Origin: a virus
Direction: 5' to 3' (one strand)
DNA: 22,942 bases
Virus record (IMG/VR): IMGVR_UViG_3300044678_001940
Location: 1 to 22,942 of that record
Made by a program: the position numbers and the translations under genes. Of the stretch, positions 5,857-12,749 are shown one piece after another. The notes under the pieces were generated by a model, which saw nothing but the letters and a program-made list of their open reading frames with translations, was not told the DNA's origin and searched no databases. How positions within the stretch are numbered: position 1 is the stretch's first letter; each line of letters begins with the position of its first letter.

Positions 5857-7626
5857 ATGAAAAAACTACTACTTTTCCTTGGCGCGCTTGCCGCCTACGG
5901 CCAAACCGTGAGCCTGTCCGACACGCTCACCAACGCGGTTGGCGGGGGCTCATTCACCGGGCGCGTGACGGTAACCCTCAACGCTCCCGGCAGCGCTTCG
6001 CCGCTTTACTACTCGACCACCAGCCTGACCGGTTGGCAAGCCGTCTACTGTATCGGCGTCACGGGCGCGGATTGCACGACGACGACCAGCGCGGGCACTT
6101 TTGCGGCGACGCTGTTTGCCAACAGCACCATCACACCGGCGGGCACCAGCTACTCCGCGCGGTTCCAGCCGGCAAAGGGTGCCGCATGGTCTGAGGTGTG
6201 GACGGTCGAGGCGGCTGACACGAAGCTCTACCAGATCCGCGCCACCGCCGTACCTTCTCCAACAGTCATGTTCCAGCCGTCTCAATTGACGGCGGGCGGA
6301 GCCTCTAACGGCAACTGCCTAGTGTACGACGGCACCACCTGGGAGCCCGCGGCCTGCGCCTCTGGCGGCGGCTCTGGCACTGTCACGAGCGTGGCGGCAA
6401 CCGTGCCGTCTATCCTCGCCGTGACGGGCTCGCCAATCACCTCCAGTGGTACCCTGGCGTTTTCGCTCGCAACGCAGACGGCCAACCAAGTTTTCGCCGG
6501 GCCAACCTCTGGCGGTGCCGCGACTCCGACGTTCCGCGCGCTGGCATCGGCCGACATCCCGGCCAACGCCGCAAACACAAGCGGCAATGCAGCGACAGCC
6601 ACGGCGCTGGCCGCCAACGGCGCAAACTGTTCCGCGGGAAGCTTCCCGCTGGGCGTCGATGCCTCCGGGGCCTCCGAAACCTGCACAGCCCTCCCAACCA
6701 CGATCAGCGGAACGGCCAATGAAATCACGGCGTCGGCGAGTACGGGCGCGGTAACGTTGTCGCTACCTTCGACGGTCAACCTCAGCTCGAAAACCCTCCG
6801 CGTTCCCAACGGCATCTTCCTTCCCGGCGCCTGCACCGTCGGCGACGCGTATATGGACACGGACGCGACGACGGGCTCGCGCTGGTACCTGTGCGAGTCC
6901 ACGAATACCTGGGTGGCGCAGGGAGCGGCGTCTGGCGGGAGCGTGCTGCGCACCACCTACGCCTCGCTTCCGGCGTGCGGTGGGAGCAACACCAATTACC
7001 AATACGTGCTGACGGATTCGATTTACAGCGCGCACTGCAATGGGACTTCGTACGCTTATTGGTCTGGGCAGAAGTACATCCCAACGCTGCCCTGGTCGAA
7101 CGGAACAGCCTATGGTTCTGGCGCATCTGTAACGGCGACAACTGGATCAGTTCTATACGATGGGGGATCTGCGGCTGGATCTGATGCGCTGCGGTTGTAT
7201 ATCAAGGCTATTCCTACCGCGCCATACACGATCATCATTGACCTGGACATCCAACTTGCATCAACGGCGTCTAATGCGTGTGGATTCTTCATAACGGAGG
7301 GTACAACAGCAGCCTCCAACAAAGCTATTGGTCTTCACTATACTAATGCGAAACTCGGAATGGCGAAGTATACTAACGCTACGACCGGGAACTCGGCTTA
7401 TTTCGACTATGCAACTTCTACGCCGAGGGGCAAGATTTCCTTCAAACTGGTAGACGATAATACGAATCGAACTTGGTCCACGTCTGTTGATCGAATCAAT
7501 TGGACGCAAGTAGCCCAACATACACGAACCGATTTTTTGACGGCAACGCACTATGGCTATGGCTGTAATATGGCGGGGGTAAGTGGAACCGCCGCATTAG
7601 TAGTAGAGGGCCTGTATGCGCAGTAA
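5857..7626 (+). CDS. Large tail fibre-like/exported beta-rich protein
   Basis: A 589-residue protein. The ATG at 5857 starts MKKLLLFLGALAAYGQTVS, a convincing signal peptide; an in-frame TTG at 5842 only adds MKKNT. Domains: an N-terminal beta-sandwich-like part (20-140), a linker, a Gly-rich hinge, then a fibre segment with Gly-Thr-Val-Thr-Ser-Val-Ala and Ser-Pro-Ile-Thr-Ser-Ser-Gly-Thr-Leu (about 170-320) of a type common in phage tail fibres. A C-terminal lectin-like all-beta region (about 410-589) follows. Many Cys pairs suggest disulphides. The C-terminal third has much lower GC. A secreted version of a phage fibre is unusual. Confidence 0.68.
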   Translation: MKKLLLFLGALAAYGQTVSLSDTLTNAVGGGSFTGRVTVTLNAPGSASPLYYSTTSLTGWQAVYCIGVTGADCTTTTSAGTFAATLFANSTITPAGTSYSARFQPAKGAAWSEVWTVEAADTKLYQIRATAVPSPTVMFQPSQLTAGGASNGNCLVYDGTTWEPAACASGGGSGTVTSVAATVPSILAVTGSPITSSGTLAFSLATQTANQVFAGPTSGGAATPTFRALASADIPANAANTSGNAATATALAANGANCSAGSFPLGVDASGASETCTALPTTISGTANEITASASTGAVTLSLPSTVNLSSKTLRVPNGIFLPGACTVGDAYMDTDATTGSRWYLCESTNTWVAQGAASGGSVLRTTYASLPACGGSNTNYQYVLTDSIYSAHCNGTSYAYWSGQKYIPTLPWSNGTAYGSGASVTATTGSVLYDGGSAAGSDALRLYIKAIPTAPYTIIIDLDIQLASTASNACGFFITEGTTAASNKAIGLHYTNAKLGMAKYTNATTGNSAYFDYATSTPRGKISFKLVDDNTNRTWSTSVDRINWTQVAQHTRTDFLTATHYGYGCNMAGVSGTAALVVEGLYAQ

Positions 7627-7653
7627 ACGCGGCATCGCCGCCAGGAGTGAGTA

Positions 7654-7959
7654 ATGCTACTTGCCACCGTCCTCCTCGTCTGGCTCGACGCCATCAACCC
7701 GCCTGCGACGACCTACCACGTCTACCGGGCCGCGGGTGTCTGTGCCACCACATCCCGGTTTGATCGCGTCACAGTGGACCCTGTGGCCGTCAAAACCTAC
7801 CGGGATTCGCCTGGGCCGGGTAACTGGTGCTACCGCGTCACGGCCCTATCTGGCGGGCTGGAATCGCCACCATCGGCAGCGGTGGGCATGATCGTTGCGC
7901 CCATGGCTGCAACTGGGCTTACAGCCACGCCCGCCGTCGCCGCAGCATCACCGCCGTGA
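7654..7959 (+). CDS. Fibronectin type III-like protein, frame open past UGA
   Basis: A 101-residue product with an FN3-like pattern: Leu-Val-Trp-Leu-Asp, Thr-Tyr-His-Val-Tyr-Arg, Tyr-Arg-Asp, Trp-Cys-Tyr-Arg-Val-Thr-Ala-Leu and Glu-Ser-Pro-Pro-Ser. These are the strands of a fibronectin III sandwich, frequent on phage tail and virion proteins; two Cys may pair. A ribosome binding site (AGGAGTGAGTA) precedes the ATG. After an Ala-rich linker the frame ends at TGA (7957-7959), but the same frame stays open for 57 more sense codons to TAA at 8131. See the pseudogene/readthrough entry. Confidence 0.65.
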   Translation: MLLATVLLVWLDAINPPATTYHVYRAAGVCATTSRFDRVTVDPVAVKTYRDSPGPGNWCYRVTALSGGLESPPSAAVGMIVAPMAATGLTATPAVAAASPP

Positions 7960-8133
7960 CTGATCGTCCCCGATGGCTTCGTCGGCCGCTACGGCCGCAA
8001 AGGCGACACGTTCTATTGGCCTGAAGGGGTGCCTGATCCGACGATCACCGGCACTGGCTGGGGGCTGGTGCGGGGGTTGGAGAGAGCTCCGCCCGGAACC
8101 ACATTTCACGACATCAAAGCCGCTCCTCCATAA
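7960..8133 (+). pseudogene. In-frame continuation of the FN3 gene beyond UGA
   Basis: It encodes LIVPDGFVGRYGRKGDTFYW followed by PEGVPD and a Gly/Trp-rich segment ending DIKAAPP, in the FN3 frame with no further stop. It is protein-like and ends in the loop of the transcription terminator, which suggests it belongs to the gene. There is no start codon near its 5' end in frame. Either a CGA-to-TGA nonsense mutation, a sequencing error, or readthrough of a UGA followed by C. Not a separate gene. Confidence 0.5.
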
Positions 8134-8152
8134 CAGGTGGGGCGGCTTTTTT
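8119..8152 (+). terminator. Strong intrinsic terminator ending the late block
   Basis: An 11-bp stem, 8119-8129 with 8136-8146 (one G-U wobble, one T-T mismatch), a 6-base loop holding the TAA, and six Ts at 8147-8152. An A-run lies upstream. It is the clearest terminator in the window and separates the tail-fibre block from the early operon. Confidence 0.88.
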
Positions 8153-8202
8153 GCGTCTCAAGTGCTATATAGCGGTTTGTTTGCGGCGCGTGAGGTTTAG
8201 TG

Positions 8203-8231
8203 TTGACCGGCGCGGCGGGCTGGGTTAAGGT
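8203..8231 (+). promoter_or_regulatory. Early rightward promoter, leaderless
   Basis: TTGACC at 8203-8208, 17-bp spacer, TAAGGT at 8226-8231, six bases, GTG at 8238. The -35 has five of six consensus bases and the -10 is weaker. Spacing equals the leftward promoters, so the transcript probably begins at the GTG. Confidence 0.6.
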
Positions 8232-8237
8232 TGGGTT

Positions 8238-8417
8238 GTGAGCAACACAGGAACCACACAAGAGCGGCGGAAAGCGGTACAAATCACGATACTGCCAAGC
8301 GTTCACAAGGACATTATTGAACGGGCCGAGGAGCGTGGACAGCACCCCGGGCGGCTGGTGGAGTGGGCGTGGGGTGTTGCAAGCAAGCGCAAACCGGAGA
8401 CGGAACGCGCTAAGTAA
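8238..8417 (+). CDS. Ribbon-helix-helix-like small regulator (59 aa)
   Basis: The product has a basic N-terminus, a strand KAVQITILPS and two helices (VHKDIIERAEERGQ, then GRLVEWAWGVA), the layout of ribbon-helix-helix DNA-binding proteins such as Arc. First gene of the early operon, with a GTG six bases after a -10, which fits an early regulator; the target is unknown. The C-terminus is basic. The RHH call is from pattern only. Confidence 0.5.
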   Translation: MSNTGTTQERRKAVQITILPSVHKDIIERAEERGQHPGRLVEWAWGVASKRKPETERAK

Positions 8418-8422
8418 ACAGA

Positions 8423-8441
8423 CCACGCAATGCCGACGTGG
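8423..8441 (+). promoter_or_regulatory. AUGCCGAC hairpin H1
   Basis: Stem CCACG/CGTGG (8423-8427 with 8437-8441) around the loop CAATGCCGA. AGAGGGAG and the ATG at 8463 follow. One of four hairpins with the same loop and different stems. Confidence 0.65.
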
Positions 8442-8462
8442 GAAAGAGAGGGAGCAAATACT

Positions 8463-8732
8463 ATGCAAAAGATGTCAGACAGTGAACGCCTTGACGCTCG
8501 AATCAAGGCACGAAAAGCCGTCTTGGAGAACGTGGCGAGCTTCCATCGTTTTTGGCACGAAAAGAGGTATCTGGCGATGGGCGATGAGAAGCTATCACTG
8601 CCTGAGTACCTTTCCGCGTGCGTGCAGGACGTGGAAGTGTTTCTGTCGCTTGAATGGCAGCGCGATCTAGAAGCGCGCATAGAGGCATCACAGCGGCTAG
8701 AGGCCGAGTTCAATCGAGCATCGGCGATCTAG
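8463..8732 (+). CDS. Hypothetical helical protein (89 aa)
   Basis: Starts at ATG 8463 after AGAGGGAG at eight-base spacing; the open frame upstream begins inside hairpin H1 and is not coding. The protein is mostly helical with many Glu/Arg/Lys, Trp in FHRFWHEK and a final helix LEARIEASQRLEAEF. No family recognised. Confidence 0.6.
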   Translation: MQKMSDSERLDARIKARKAVLENVASFHRFWHEKRYLAMGDEKLSLPEYLSACVQDVEVFLSLEWQRDLEARIEASQRLEAEFNRASAI

Positions 8733-8752
8733 CCGTAACCACACAACACAAC

Positions 8753-8770
8753 CGCCCATGCCGACGGGCG
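8753..8770 (+). promoter_or_regulatory. AUGCCGAC hairpin H2
   Basis: Stem CGCCC/GGGCG (8753-8757 with 8766-8770), loop ATGCCGAC. AGGGAG at 8781-8786 and the ATG at 8792 follow. Stem bases differ from H1 while the loop core is identical. Confidence 0.65.
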
Positions 8771-8791
8771 CACAAAAGAGAGGGAGCAACT

Positions 8792-9028
8792 ATGACGACC
8801 TACGAGGTCAAGATGGGCGTGCCATTGCCAGGAATACGCCCGGCTAACGGAGCGCCAAAAGGTGCCTTCCGCCTAGCGTTAGAGGCCCTGCCACTGGGCG
8901 GAATGATTGAGGTGGAGGACACGGCATCCAACCGCAACCTAGCGTCAATTGTAAGGAAGAAGAGCCAACGCACGTTGACCGTGCGGAAGGTGTCAGACGG
9001 CCGACTCGGCATCTGGAGGACCGCATGA
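8792..9028 (+). CDS. Hypothetical small protein (78 aa)
   Basis: Starts at ATG 8792 after AGGGAG. It has a Pro-Leu-Pro-Gly-Ile N-terminal strand, Gly-Gly-Met-Ile-Glu-Val-Glu, and basic strands (RTLTVRKVSDGRLGIWRTA) with a small-domain DNA- or RNA-binding look. No family recognised. ATGA couples it to the next gene. Confidence 0.58.
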   Translation: MTTYEVKMGVPLPGIRPANGAPKGAFRLALEALPLGGMIEVEDTASNRNLASIVRKKSQRTLTVRKVSDGRLGIWRTA

Positions 9029-9261
9029 GCCTCGGAGCCACACGCTGCCCATCAAACGCCGCCGCGCTACCGCTGCCAGCCGGGGCAAAGCGCGCGGGGG
9101 AGCTGAACGACCGCTTGATGAAGCAAATGGACGCCGGTCCGGCGTATCACGACCTCTGGACGCGGGCCATTCGCGCCAACGATCGCGGCGACTTTGACGC
9201 GGTTGAGGTGCTACTTGAAGAGGCGCGCGCCATGGTTCAGGCTAACGGAGGCGCACTGTGA
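9025..9261 (+). CDS. Hypothetical protein (78 aa)
   Basis: A product with a Pro/Ala-rich start and a helical C-terminal half (residues 24-74) with Asp/Glu/Arg charge. Overlaps the preceding stop (ATGA) and the next GTG. No motif; unknown function. Confidence 0.55.
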   Translation: MSLGATRCPSNAAALPLPAGAKRAGELNDRLMKQMDAGPAYHDLWTRAIRANDRGDFDAVEVLLEEARAMVQANGGAL

Positions 9262-9395
9262 AGCCGAACGCCGACGAACTCAAGGCCGCTCGCTGCGGTG
9301 ACTATTGGGGCGCCATGCGCTCGATGAAGCGGCGCACGGGCGCGAGCTGGCATGCGGTTATTGCCGCGCTGCTGGCGGCTGGCGGTGCGGCATGA
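9258..9395 (+). CDS. Very small hypothetical protein (45 aa)
   Basis: Starts at GTG 9258 inside the previous stop. It encodes MKPNADELKAARCGDYWGAM and a helical end WHAVIAALLAAGGAA, then ATGA into the next gene. Only gapless coupling in both directions supports it. Confidence 0.42.
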   Translation: MKPNADELKAARCGDYWGAMRSMKRRTGASWHAVIAALLAAGGAA

Positions 9396-9505
9396 TCGGC
9401 TGGGGCGGCGGGCCGGAAGACCTGCGCATGCTGCAGCGGCGCTCGGATTGGATCGCGGCGGCGGCTGCGCTGGTGTGGGTGGTGGCTTGGGCGGTGACGC
9501 GATGA
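9392..9505 (+). CDS. Very small membrane protein (37 aa)
   Basis: One hydrophobic segment near the C-terminus (WIAAAAALVWVVAWAVTR) after a polar N-terminus. It is coupled by ATGA at both ends, so it is likely translated. Function unknown. Confidence 0.45.
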   Translation: MIGWGGGPEDLRMLQRRSDWIAAAAALVWVVAWAVTR

Positions 9506-9720
9506 AGAAGCACAAGGAATCATTGCCGCTGATTTACCGCTTGGCGGCAGGCATGACGCAGGAAGAGTTTGCAAAAAGCCTTGGCGGGTCTATCAAGACG
9601 GTCTCGAGATGGGAGGCCGGTGAGACTCAGCCATCTCTGAAACGCGAGCGGCAACTGTACGGACATTGCGCGGCATATCACATCGTCTACACCTGCCCTA
9701 TTTGCGAGGTGACGCGATGA
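9502..9720 (+). CDS. Cro/C1-type helix-turn-helix protein (72 aa)
   Basis: Residues 15-48 fit an XRE/Cro-CI HTH: GMTQEEFAKSLGGSIKTVSR then WEAGETQPS, with the usual recognition helix and Trp-Glu-x-Gly turn. The C-terminus has Cys-Pro-Ile-Cys, a possible metal knuckle. Small size suggests a Cro-like regulator. Starts at the ATG overlapping the preceding stop; the longer upstream frame is not supported. Confidence 0.68.
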   Translation: MKKHKESLPLIYRLAAGMTQEEFAKSLGGSIKTVSRWEAGETQPSLKRERQLYGHCAAYHIVYTCPICEVTR

Positions 9721-9962
9721 GCGGCCAACGGCGGGCGAATTGGCGGGCGGAAGCAGAAGGAATTGGCCGCGACGTGGAAGATCGGCTGATGCGACGGATT
9801 GAAGCGCTGGAAATGCGTGTGGAGGCACTGGCGCTTGCGCAAGACGGAAAGTTACTCAGTCTTGTTGATGTGCAGTCCAATCTGCGCCGGCTACGGTTTT
9901 CGCTCCTCGGTTTAGCTATCAGCCTCTTGCTGGTGATTGTCGCGGTGGCGGTGTCCCGATGA
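9717..9962 (+). CDS. Coiled-coil protein with C-terminal membrane anchor (81 aa)
   Basis: A long charged helix (residues 10-58) suits a coiled coil and ends in a strongly hydrophobic segment (about 60-80, LLGLAISLLLVIVAVAV). Topology resembles XhlA-like or signal-anchor phage membrane proteins, here in the early region. Overlaps its neighbours by ATGA. No family assigned. Confidence 0.5.
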   Translation: MSGQRRANWRAEAEGIGRDVEDRLMRRIEALEMRVEALALAQDGKLLSLVDVQSNLRRLRFSLLGLAISLLLVIVAVAVSR

Positions 9963-10141
9963 AAGCGCTGTATGGGGTACTTGCAGCCGCGAACGCCATC
10001 TGCGTTGTACTGAACCGGCGATCTCTGGCTTGGGGGATCGCGAATAACACGCCGTGGTGGTTGAACGCCTTGGCCGCTTTTGCGCTTGCGGTCACAGCGG
10101 CGGCTACGATCCACTGCTTTAAATCGGCGGTGAAGCGATGA
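9959..10141 (+). CDS. Small two-helix membrane protein (60 aa)
   Basis: Two hydrophobic segments (about residues 4-18 and 32-50) joined by a polar loop with Arg-Arg-Ser-Leu, then a basic end. Overlaps the upstream stop and the downstream ATG. Could be holin-like, but it lies among early genes, so a membrane accessory role is as likely. Confidence 0.45.
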   Translation: MKALYGVLAAANAICVVLNRRSLAWGIANNTPWWLNALAAFALAVTAAATIHCFKSAVKR

Positions 10142-10242
10142 GCCGGCGCCGCGACGATACGCCGGAGACTCTCATGCTCGCGCTCTGGCTGTGCTTTGCG
10201 CTGGCGATTGGCTCGTGGGGTTTGGAGGTGCTGGCATGGTGA
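10138..10242 (+). CDS. Very small membrane protein (34 aa)
   Basis: Basic N-terminus MSRRRDD followed by one hydrophobic helix (LMLALWLCFALAIGSWGLEV). It is coupled by overlaps to both neighbours. Third of three consecutive small membrane proteins in this stretch. Unknown function. Confidence 0.42.
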   Translation: MSRRRDDTPETLMLALWLCFALAIGSWGLEVLAW

Positions 10243-10448
10243 GAGACCCGAGGAAAGACCCGAGGCCGGGGGATGTCACGACGTACAGCGAACCGGGGCT
10301 GACGATTCTTTACCGCGTGACACGCCTACAGGGACGCCTGGTCTACTTTTTCGAGACGATCAATGGCGCAACCACCGAGCACGATACCTATGTAGAAGAT
10401 TGGATTGTTGGCTCAGAAACTGACGAGGTGCTGCATGTCGAAAGCTGA
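10236..10448 (+). CDS. DPRxDPRPGDVT-type small phage protein, paralogue A
   Basis: Starts MVRDPRKDPRPGDVTTYS, then a Val/Leu/Tyr-rich strand series and an end with Glu-Thr-Asp-Glu-Val-Leu-His-Val. The same N- and C-terminal signatures recur in the 12739-12945 gene, so these are paralogues within one phage. The Arg-Pro-Gly-Asp start with beta-rich body is a pattern I know from phage and environmental genomes, without known function. ATG 10236 overlaps the upstream stop. Confidence 0.6.
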   Translation: MVRDPRKDPRPGDVTTYSEPGLTILYRVTRLQGRLVYFFETINGATTEHDTYVEDWIVGSETDEVLHVES

Positions 10449-10641
10449 CGCCACATTCATCAACGCCCCCCGCTTCGACGCGTTGGCGGCGCATGTGCCG
10501 GACTGCGGAGCCGATGAGCTGGTGTACGAAATCGACCAGCTTATTTCCATAGCGAAGGACCGTGGACGGGTGGAAGTGGCCGCGCTGCTTAAAAAGGCGT
10601 TGGCGCAAGCGGTGAAGGAGCGCGAAGATGGGCGCGGTTAA
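10435..10641 (+). CDS. Hypothetical helical protein (68 aa)
   Basis: Starts at ATG 10435, 14 bp inside the previous gene. It is acidic with a Leu/Val-rich middle (DELVYEIDQLISIAKDRG) and a Lys/Arg C-terminal helix. No family recognised. Confidence 0.52.
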   Translation: MSKADATFINAPRFDALAAHVPDCGADELVYEIDQLISIAKDRGRVEVAALLKKALAQAVKEREDGRG

Positions 10642-10846
10642 TGACCAACGGCGCGAGCTCGGAGTGCCGACAATTGGCAGTCCAGAGAACACCGCAATGA
10701 TAGCGGCGGCGGCGCTTGACCAACTGATGCACGATGCGCGAAACGCCGGGCTACTAGCGCTAGTGGAAAAGCTGGACGCGGCGTTCCAGCAGGCGGTTGA
10801 AGATTGCAAGACAACAACGGAGGAATCATGTTTGAGCGAGCAGTAA
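10628..10846 (+). CDS. Hypothetical helical protein (72 aa)
   Basis: Overlaps the previous gene by 14 bp and the ATPase gene by 19 bp. Helical, Ala/Leu/Asp-rich centre and a Glu/Thr-rich end. No motif. Support comes from dense packing. Confidence 0.48.
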   Translation: MGAVNDQRRELGVPTIGSPENTAMIAAAALDQLMHDARNAGLLALVEKLDAAFQQAVEDCKTTTEESCLSEQ

Positions 10847-11715
10847 AGAGGAACGCAAAACTACGGTTTGCGATTTGCGGGCCGGCGGGCGGGGGCAAGA
10901 CCTATTCCCTGCTTGAATTGGCGAAGAACCTGGCTGGCGGCGGGAAGGTGGCCGTGATCGACACGGAACACGGCTCCGCCAGCAAGTACGCGGATCTGTT
11001 TGAGTTCGACGTGGTGGAGCCGTCCACATTTGACCCGCGCGAACTCGTCAAAACCCTTGACGCAGCCGTGGAGGGCGGCTATGCGGTCATCGTCGTGGAT
11101 TCGCTATCCCATTACTGGATGGGCAAGGGCGGCGAACTGGACATGGTGGACGCGGCGGCGAAGCGGTCGAGCGGCGGGAATACATTTGCCGCATGGAAGA
11201 ACGTCACGCCATACCATCAGGCGCTAGTGGACAAGATTCTATCCGCGAAGATTCACGTCCTCGTTTCCATGCGGACGAAAACCGAATGGGTGATAGAGGA
11301 AGTGAACGGCAAGCGGGCACCGCGCAAGGTCGGACTTGCGCCAGTCATGCGCGACGGCATTGAGTTCGAGTTTGACGTGTGCGGGGAGATCGACCAGGAC
11401 AACACCCTCACGGTCACCAAGTCGCGCTGCCCGAAGTTGAGCGGCGCGGTTATCAATCGGCCTGGGGTGGAGATGGCGGAAACGCTGCGCGAGTGGCTGC
11501 AAGGGGCGCCGGACGACCGGCCTGAGCCGCCAGCGTGGGCACCGAATGAGCCGATGATTGCGGCGTTCACGGAAGCGGCCAAAGAGCTATCTGCCGATGA
11601 TGTGATGGCGACATTGAACGACTTCGGCGTGGCGCGGCCGCAGGACTTCACAGAAAAAGCACAAGCAACCGCCTGCTATAAGGCGCTCATGGCGAAAGCC
11701 GGAAAGGCCCAATAA
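10828..11715 (+). CDS. RecA-fold ATPase, Sak4-like recombinase (AAA_24 type)
   Basis: A 295-residue protein with Walker A GPAGGGKT (18-25), a VIDTEHGSASKY segment that binds the nucleotide side, and Walker B VIVVDS (87-92). The layout matches the phage AAA ATPase family that includes Sak4, a RecA-fold protein promoting single-strand annealing or repair. Position directly upstream of ssb, as in many Sak4 phages, supports the role. ATG 10828 follows a GGAGGAA site; an ATG 24 bp upstream lacks this. The C-terminal region after about 240 is an extra helical part. Confidence 0.78.
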   Translation: MFERAVKRNAKLRFAICGPAGGGKTYSLLELAKNLAGGGKVAVIDTEHGSASKYADLFEFDVVEPSTFDPRELVKTLDAAVEGGYAVIVVDSLSHYWMGKGGELDMVDAAAKRSSGGNTFAAWKNVTPYHQALVDKILSAKIHVLVSMRTKTEWVIEEVNGKRAPRKVGLAPVMRDGIEFEFDVCGEIDQDNTLTVTKSRCPKLSGAVINRPGVEMAETLREWLQGAPDDRPEPPAWAPNEPMIAAFTEAAKELSADDVMATLNDFGVARPQDFTEKAQATACYKALMAKAGKAQ

Positions 11716-12144
11716 ATGGCATCACGAAGCATAAACAAAGTAACCCTCATCGGGCACCTGGGAAAAGACGCGGAGGGGAAGTTCACGCCGTCCGGCGTGC
11801 ATGTGGCGCGGTTTTCAGTGGCGACCAGCCGTCGGTGGAAAGACAAGGGCTCGGACGAGTGGAAAGAGGAGACGGAGTGGACGAACGTATCCCTATGGCG
11901 CTCTGAAAACCTTGTGCCGTATCTCACCAAGGGGAAGCAGGTCTACGTTGAAGGGCGTTTGCAAACTCGCAGCTATGACAAGGACGGGGAAAAGCGGTAT
12001 TCGACGGAAGTGGTGGCGGACGAGGTGATTCTGCTGGGCGGCGGTGGCGAGAAGCAGGACGGAGGCGGGCTGGTGAGCCAGCCGCGCACGGCACAGCGAC
12101 CGCCCATCGACAGCGGTATCTCAGACGACGACGTTCCCTTCTGA
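11716..12144 (+). CDS. ssb: Single-stranded DNA-binding protein
   Basis: A 142-residue OB-fold protein opening SRSINKVTLIGHLGKDAEGK, then VARFSVATSRRW, TEWTNVSLW, KGKQVYVEGRLQTRSY and a final DDDVPF. These are the standard strands of bacterial/phage SSB, and the acidic Phe-ended tail recruits partner proteins. The gene begins the base after the ATPase stop, so the two are likely cotranscribed and coordinated. It coats single-stranded DNA during replication and annealing. Confidence 0.95.
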   Translation: MASRSINKVTLIGHLGKDAEGKFTPSGVHVARFSVATSRRWKDKGSDEWKEETEWTNVSLWRSENLVPYLTKGKQVYVEGRLQTRSYDKDGEKRYSTEVVADEVILLGGGGEKQDGGGLVSQPRTAQRPPIDSGISDDDVPF

Positions 12145-12338
12145 TCTCCGCGGGCAACCGCCCGCGGCCTGCCGTTCCAAATCAGCGCACGATCTCGGAA
12201 ATCCGCGCGGGACGGCAGACCGGGCGCGAAAAGCTCCCGGAAAAGAGGTAGTCCGTCACGAACCACTGAAAACCTGTTGGATTTGGATTCTTGAGGCGGG
12301 CCGGGGAGACACTGGCCCGCTGAAAACAAAGGAGAGTT
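12145..12338 (+). other. 194-bp structured noncoding region after ssb
   Basis: Largest gap of the early operon. It contains three stems: CCGCGGGC/GCCCGCGG (12148-12155 with 12160-12167, AACC loop), a 7-bp outer stem CTGCCGT/ACGGCAG (12169-12175 with 12212-12218), and GCGGGCC/GGCCCGC (12296-12302 with 12314-12320). AAGGAG (about 12329-12334) and the next ATG follow. No T-run follows the stems, so it is not a simple terminator. No good open frame. Confidence 0.55.
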
Positions 12339-12557
12339 ATGCCACGCGAAACATGCCATTGCGGAGAGTGCCAACGGTGCCACCGACGCGCGTATATGGC
12401 CGCGTGGCGATGGCGGAAGATCCGCGGGCCGCTACCTGCAGCATGGGCGGCGCAAGCGCCGACGGAAGACTGGCAGTTGCAACGCTACATCTGCCCGTTG
12501 GCAGAGATGGCCAAATACGAGTTTGGCCGCAAGACGACGCGGCCGGCGGCGGAATAG
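12339..12557 (+). CDS. Cys/His-rich zinc-binding protein (72 aa)
   Basis: The N-terminus has CHCGECQRCHRR, four Cys and a His close together as in a small zinc ribbon or knuckle, followed by a Trp-rich basic helix (MAAWRWRKIRG). The rest is helical and hydrophilic. A strong AAGGAG site precedes the ATG. Likely nucleic-acid or protein binding; exact role unknown. Confidence 0.6.
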   Translation: MPRETCHCGECQRCHRRAYMAAWRWRKIRGPLPAAWAAQAPTEDWQLQRYICPLAEMAKYEFGRKTTRPAAE

Positions 12558-12566
12558 GAGAGGGAC

Positions 12567-12749
12567 ATGGAAATAGCAACGATCGGACTGTTTTTGCTGG
12601 GCGGCGGCGCCTACCTGCGCTGGAAGCCAACGCGGGCGCAGGCGTGGAACTACATCGCGGCCTGGGCGGCGGCGAATCGGGACGCGGCGATAACGCGGGA
12701 AGCGAAGATGCGGGAGTATTTGGAAGCGGAGGTGAAGCGTGGAGCGTGA
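12567..12749 (+). CDS. Small protein with N-terminal membrane segment (60 aa)
   Basis: Residues 1-17 are hydrophobic (MEIATIGLFLLGGGAYLRW), the remainder helical and basic to acidic. A good ribosome binding site (AGGAGAGGG) precedes the ATG. Could be a short membrane anchor or a signal-anchor. Overlaps the next GTG by 11 bp. Confidence 0.5.
   Translation: MEIATIGLFLLGGGAYLRWKPTRAQAWNYIAAWAAANRDAAITREAKMREYLEAEVKRGA

Noticed and set aside
6282-6956. 224-aa minus-strand frame inside the tail-fibre gene
   Set aside because: Shadow of the fibre coding frame; no ribosome binding site.
5857-7626. Diversity-generating retroelement target in the fibre C-terminus
   Set aside because: No reverse transcriptase or template repeat is visible in the window.
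12148-12167. Intrinsic terminator after ssb
   Set aside because: Strong 8-bp stem but no T-run follows.
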